Notes under the pieces: model-generated | What the model saw: only the letters and a program-made list of their open reading frames with translations | What the model was told of the DNA's origin: nothing | The model's database searches: none | DNA from: JAJPHI01 sp035541875 | Lineage (GTDB): Bacteria > Desulfobacterota > Binatia > Binatales > Binataceae | DNA length: 64,000 nt | Reading direction: 5' to 3' | Assembly: GCA_035541875.1 (NCBI GenBank) | Contig: DATKML010000058.1 | Location: 62,001 to 126,000, forward strand | Shown here: positions 60,632-64,000 of the stretch, piece after piece | Numbering within the stretch: the stretch's first letter is position 1 | Layout of the letters: every line of letters begins with the position of its first letter | Made by a program: the position numbers and the translations under genes

Positions 60632-61336
60632 TTAGTTCCCGGATGGTTCCTCGGCTACTCCTCGATAAAGGAGTGCGCCGATTACCGCGCCGACGATCGG
60701 AGCTACCCAGAACAGCCATAGCTGCGCCAGCGCCCATCCGCCGACAAAGAGCGCGGGGCCGGTGCTGCGTGCCGGATTAACTGAAGTGTTGGTTACCGGG
60801 ATGCTGATGAGGTGGATCAGCACAAGGACCAAGCCAATCGGCAGAGGCGCGAAGCCAGCCGGCACGCGCTTGTCGGTGGCACCCATGATGACGAACAGGA
60901 ACATCATCGTCATCACAACTTCGGCAACGACGCACGCCATCAGTGAATAGCCGCCGGGCGAATGCTCGCCATAGCCATTAGAGGCAAAGCCGCCGTCGAG
61001 AGAAAAGCCGGCTGCGCCGCTCGCGATGACGTAGAGTACGCCCGCGCCGACGATCCCTCCGACGACCTGCGCGATGATGTAAGGGATCGCCTCGCTCGCC
61101 GGAAACCGCCCACCCGCGACGAGCCCCATCGTGACCGCGGGGTTGATGTGGCATCCGCTGATATGGCCGATCGCGTATGCCATCGTGAGCAGTGTGAGGC
61201 CAAAAGCTATCGAGACCCCGACGAGGCCGACGCCGACATGTGGGAACGCCGCGGCCAGAACCGCCGTACCGCATCCTCCCAACACCAGCCAAAAGGTTCC
61301 GATAAATTCCGCCGCCATCCGTTTGGACAAACTCAT
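60632..61336 (-). CDS. aqpZ: Aquaporin Z
   Basis: A 234-residue major intrinsic protein with six membrane helices and two NPA half-helices: GHISGCHINPAVTMGL (first NPA) and NTSVNPARSTGPALFVGG (second NPA, followed by the pore Arg). The selectivity filter pattern (His, Arg and a cysteine before the Arg position replaced by Thr/Ser) is broadly AqpZ-like, so it should conduct water. ATG 61336 has GGAGGGG 8 bases before it; an in-frame TTG (61354) lies in that ribosome site and is rejected. It is convergent with the MMPL gene. Confidence 0.93.
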   Translation of the reverse strand: MSLSKRMAAEFIGTFWLVLGGCGTAVLAAAFPHVGVGLVGVSIAFGLTLLTMAYAIGHISGCHINPAVTMGLVAGGRFPASEAIPYIIAQVVGGIVGAGVLYVIASGAAGFSLDGGFASNGYGEHSPGGYSLMACVVAEVVMTMMFLFVIMGATDKRVPAGFAPLPIGLVLVLIHLISIPVTNTSVNPARSTGPALFVGGWALAQLWLFWVAPIVGAVIGALLYRGVAEEPSGN

Positions 61337-61412
61337 AAGTTTTTTCCCCTCCAACTATTATCCTTACTAGCTGTTATCCTCTCCCGATCAGATTTGCCAC
61401 CGCCGCATTAAT

Positions 61413-61428
61413 AAACTTTATTAAGTTT
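61413..61428. promoter_or_regulatory. AT-rich inverted repeat between aqpZ and the LLM gene
   Basis: AAACTT-TATT-AAGTTT (61413-61428) is a perfect 6-bp inverted repeat in the 121-base divergent gap, 30 bases before the plus-strand ATG. It is a plausible operator for either gene. Confidence 0.4.
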
Positions 61429-61457
61429 GTAGTGGCTCGGCGCTTGGAGGGATTGCG

Positions 61458-62474
61458 ATGAAGGGCGACTACTGGGACGTAATTACGGCGAAACCCGCGG
61501 CGGAGCTAGCGCAAGAGGTCCAGCGCCTCGAAGGGCTTGGTCTGCACGGCGCGTGGGCTTATCAACTCTTTTCGCCGCCCTTTCCGACGCTTGCTGCCGC
61601 GGCGATGGCGAGTACGAAACTCAAGATCGGCACCGGAATCGCCCTGGCCTTTACCCGCAGCCCGGTCGAGACTGCGCTGAACGCGCTCGACCTCGATCGC
61701 ATCAGTGGCGGACGGATGGTGCTCGGACTCGGCACGAGTATCCGCAGCTTCAATCAGAATGTGCATGGCGTCGAGTACGGCAAACCGGTGGCTCATCTGC
61801 GCGAAGTGACGCAGGCGGTGCGCGCGATAATCGAGCAAGGCCATACCGGTAAGCTCGGCCGCTTCGATGGCACCTACTTCAAGGCCGATTACGCCGCCGG
61901 CAACTTCTTTCTGCCACCGCCGGTCAGACCATCGATTCCTATTTGGCTGCCTGCACTCTTCGACAACACGATCGAGCTCGCGGCAAGAATCGGCGACGGC
62001 CTGATCGGCCATCCGATGTGGTCGCTCAAGAGTATGGCTTCGAGTTCGGAGAAGGTCGCCGGCGTTCTTACGCGATCGGGACGCGAGCGCGGGAAGTTTC
62101 ATATCAACTTCTGGAACTACGTCGCGATCGCTGATGACCGCAAAGCGGCAATCGCTTCGATGCGCTCGTCGGTCGCTTTTTACGCGAGTATTGCGCAGTA
62201 CGAAAAATACTTTGCTGAGCATGGCTTCGGCGCCGAGGCGCGTCGGGCGAGTGAAGCGGCCGCGCGCAAAGACACCGCAGCGATGGTCGCGGCGATCCCC
62301 GATGAGATGGTCACGACCTTCGCGATTGCTGGTACTCCCGATGACGCACGCGACCGCGTCGATGAGATGTGGCGCTATGCCGATTCGCTCACGCTGCTGC
62401 CGCCGCCTTATGCGCCGCTCAAGCTGCAAGCGACCTACAGCGCTGCGATAGCGGATACCTTTTACCGCGGCTGA
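61458..62474 (+). CDS. Luciferase-like (LLM) oxidoreductase 2, F420-type
   Basis: A 338-residue luciferase-superfamily oxidoreductase. MKGDYWDVITAKPAAELAQEVQRLEGLGLHGAW opens the barrel; TKLKIGTGIALAFTRSPVETALNALDLDRISGGRMVLGLGTS is the cofactor loop, in the style of F420- or FMN-dependent members. GFGAEARRASEAAARKD and FAIAGTPDDARDRVDEMW complete the C-terminal part. Cofactor and substrate cannot be settled from sequence alone. A GGAGGG lies 8 bases before the ATG. A CoA-transferase gene follows after 78 bases. Confidence 0.88.
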   Translation: MKGDYWDVITAKPAAELAQEVQRLEGLGLHGAWAYQLFSPPFPTLAAAAMASTKLKIGTGIALAFTRSPVETALNALDLDRISGGRMVLGLGTSIRSFNQNVHGVEYGKPVAHLREVTQAVRAIIEQGHTGKLGRFDGTYFKADYAAGNFFLPPPVRPSIPIWLPALFDNTIELAARIGDGLIGHPMWSLKSMASSSEKVAGVLTRSGRERGKFHINFWNYVAIADDRKAAIASMRSSVAFYASIAQYEKYFAEHGFGAEARRASEAAARKDTAAMVAAIPDEMVTTFAIAGTPDDARDRVDEMWRYADSLTLLPPPYAPLKLQATYSAAIADTFYRG

Positions 62475-62552
62475 TTAAGCTGTTATTCCATCTCGAACCA
62501 ATCCGCGCGTTCGCGAAGACTCGGGATTCGTTGGCATCCTTTGGAGGAGACG

Positions 62553-63779
62553 ATGGCGATGCAGGGACAGAAACACGTGCTCGAGGGCTATAAGGCTCTT
62601 GATTTTACCCAGTTCGTAGCGGGACCTACGGTTACTAAAATGATGGCCGAGATGGGGGCCGAGGTAATCAAGGTCGAACTCGCGCCCGACGGCGATCGCT
62701 CGCGCTACGTTCCCTTCATGAAGAACGATCGAAGCGGCTACTTCGTGCAGCAGAATCGCGGCAAACTCAGCCTCTGTATCGATCCTCGCACCGAAGCGGG
62801 CAAGGCCGTTATCGCCGGATTGATCGCGAAGGTCGATGTGCTCGTCGAGAACTTCGCTCCCGGCGTAATCGGGCGGATGGGTTTCGATTACCAGACCGTC
62901 CGCAAGATCAATCCTAAGATCATCATGTGTTCCGTCTCGACCTTCGGGCAGGAAGGGCCGCTGTCGAACGACCCCGGTTACGATTTCATGGGTCAGGCCT
63001 ACGCCGGAGTAACTTCACTCAGCGGCGAAGAGGGTGGGGCGCATTTTCCCCCGATGCTCGCGCTGGGTGACGTCTCGACTGGCGTGCACGCGTTGGCTGC
63101 CGTAGCGTGCGCGCTGCTCCATCGCGAGCGTCGCGGCGAGGGGCAGTATCTCGATATCTCACTCGTCGACGCGTACTTCCATTATCACGATATCTGGGTG
63201 CAATCGCTGAGCGCGAGTGGCGGTACCGCGAAACCGGTTCGCACCGGCCTGCACTATGCGATCCTCTGTCCGGCCGGAATGTTCAAGGCGCGCGACGGCT
63301 ATCTCTTCATTTTCGCCTGGCTCGACCATCACTGGGTCAAGCTTTGCGAGATCATGGGCCATCCCGAACTCGGCAAGGATTCGCGCTTTATCGATAACGC
63401 GACGCGGGTGAAGAATCGCCCCGAAGTAATCAAGGTCGTCGAGGAGTGGCTGCAGACGTTACCGAGTCGCGATGCGGCCGTCGAGCTGCTCCGCGCCGCG
63501 CGTCTTCCGCAAGCACCGGTGCTTAGCGTCGAACAGGCGATGCAGCATCCGCATCTGGTTGAGCGCCAGACCGTTCAGACCGTGAACGATCGTCTGCTCG
63601 GCGAATTCCAGATTCCCGGCTTCCCGCTGCGATTTTCGTCTTTCCCTGAACGACTCGAACTGCAAGCGCCGCTGCTCGGTGAGCATAACAATCAGATTCT
63701 ATCGTCGTATCTCGGTTTTTCGGCTGATCAGATCGTATCGCTGGAGCGCGATGGCGTCCTGCGTAGCGTGCCCAAATAG
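62553..63779 (+). CDS. CaiB/BaiF family class III CoA-transferase
   Basis: A 408-residue formyl-CoA-transferase-type enzyme. LEGYKALDFTQFVAGPTVTKMMAEMGAEVIKVE is the signature start, and QQNRGKLSLCIDPRTEAGKAV follows. The catalytic Asp is in LGDVSTGVHALAAVACALLHRERRGEGQYLDISLVDA. It moves CoA between carboxylic acids without ATP, often to activate a substrate for beta-oxidation-like degradation. ATG 62553 follows GGAGGAGACG. It is followed after 12 bases by another LLM gene, so monooxygenase and CoA-transferase genes alternate in one transcript. Confidence 0.93.
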   Translation: MAMQGQKHVLEGYKALDFTQFVAGPTVTKMMAEMGAEVIKVELAPDGDRSRYVPFMKNDRSGYFVQQNRGKLSLCIDPRTEAGKAVIAGLIAKVDVLVENFAPGVIGRMGFDYQTVRKINPKIIMCSVSTFGQEGPLSNDPGYDFMGQAYAGVTSLSGEEGGAHFPPMLALGDVSTGVHALAAVACALLHRERRGEGQYLDISLVDAYFHYHDIWVQSLSASGGTAKPVRTGLHYAILCPAGMFKARDGYLFIFAWLDHHWVKLCEIMGHPELGKDSRFIDNATRVKNRPEVIKVVEEWLQTLPSRDAAVELLRAARLPQAPVLSVEQAMQHPHLVERQTVQTVNDRLLGEFQIPGFPLRFSSFPERLELQAPLLGEHNNQILSSYLGFSADQIVSLERDGVLRSVPK

Positions 63780-63791
63780 GAACTCATAACG

Positions 63792-64000
63792 ATGCATCCT
63801 GGTAAACTCGGCATTCTCGCCTACGTCGATACCATGAGCGGTGCGGAGTGCACCGATTTCGCCCATGCCGTCGAGCGCCTGGGCTACTCGACGCTCTGGC
63901 TCCCTGAGACCTTCGGCCGCGATCCCTTTGTGATGTCGGCGTATATGCTCAACGCAACTAGGAAGATTGCGGTCGGTACGGCGATCGTGAACGTATGGAA
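63792..64000 (+). CDS. Luciferase-like (LLM) oxidoreductase 3 (3' end outside window)
   Basis: The first 69 codons of a third luciferase-superfamily oxidoreductase. KLGILAYVDTMSGAECTDFAHAVERLGYSTLWLPETFGRDPF is the N-terminal barrel start, and TRKIAVGTAIVNVW the third strand. It lies 12 bases after the CoA-transferase and is cut by the window edge, so its C-terminus and cofactor class are unknown. Confidence 0.85.
   Translation, partial: MHPGKLGILAYVDTMSGAECTDFAHAVERLGYSTLWLPETFGRDPFVMSAYMLNATRKIAVGTAIVNVW

Overview
The window is a contiguous piece of a Gram-negative, moderately GC-rich bacterial chromosome. It encodes Kdo and heptose synthesis, LptC/LptA, an Mre/Rod system, complete PQQ biosynthesis and sigma-54. 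It also carries many CoA-linked catabolic genes (CaiB/BaiF transferase, acyl-CoA dehydrogenase, thiolase/DUF35), luciferase-like flavin monooxygenases, DUF1329 proteins and an MMPL/RND transporter. This mix, and the deltaproteobacterial-style kdsB-pyrG-kdsA-lpt-rpoN-hpf-ptsN-rapZ order, fits an uncultured lineage near the former Deltaproteobacteria, such as Binatota or Desulfobacterota. That placement is inferred from gene content only. I saw no rRNA, tRNA, CRISPR array, prophage or intact insertion sequence.

Layout. 1-5.4 kb: the end of an SLC17-like MFS transporter, a BNR beta-propeller protein, an MscS channel with a cyclic-nucleotide-binding domain, and a D-aminoacylase-like amidohydrolase. 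5.5 kb: a small stand-alone sigma-70 region-4 protein behind a near-consensus promoter. 5.8-13.3 kb (minus strand): pqqA-B-C-D-E, a double-length M16 peptidase and an MFS exporter. A sigma-70 type promoter precedes pqqA and an attenuator hairpin follows it. 13.3-18 kb: a methyltransferase, an HPr, metK-ahcY (methyl cycle) and a VapBC-type toxin-antitoxin pair. 18-27 kb (minus): a VTT membrane protein, then rapZ, ptsN, hpf, rpoN, lptA, lptC, kdsA, pyrG and kdsB. lptB, kdsC, kdsD and hprK are absent from their usual places.

27-45 kb is an accessory and catabolic stretch: tandem DUF1329 proteins, SDRs, a TIGR03084-like protein, two secreted beta-helix paralogues, a VOC protein, a thiolase/DUF35 pair, an HpaB-family flavoprotein and a MetE-like zinc enzyme. 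It also holds hldE, an acyl-CoA dehydrogenase and amtB. 45-51 kb (minus): mreB-mreC-mreD-mrdA-rodA plus a small unknown gene. 51-55.5 kb: a PpiD/SurA-type foldase, an esterase and an acyl-CoA synthetase. 55.5-56.5 kb: four very small membrane-protein genes, one only 50 codons long. 56.8-64 kb: three luciferase-like monooxygenases (the last cut by the window end), an MMPL transporter, an aquaporin and a class III CoA-transferase.

The items most worth a second look are five. The region-4-only sigma-like protein has replaced its -35 contact residues. RapZ has a degenerate P-loop. The PQQ operon carries a fused M16 protease and an MFS exporter. The two beta-helix paralogues share a cysteine-bracketed C-terminal cap. 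The thiolase/DUF35 pair resembles retro-aldolases.
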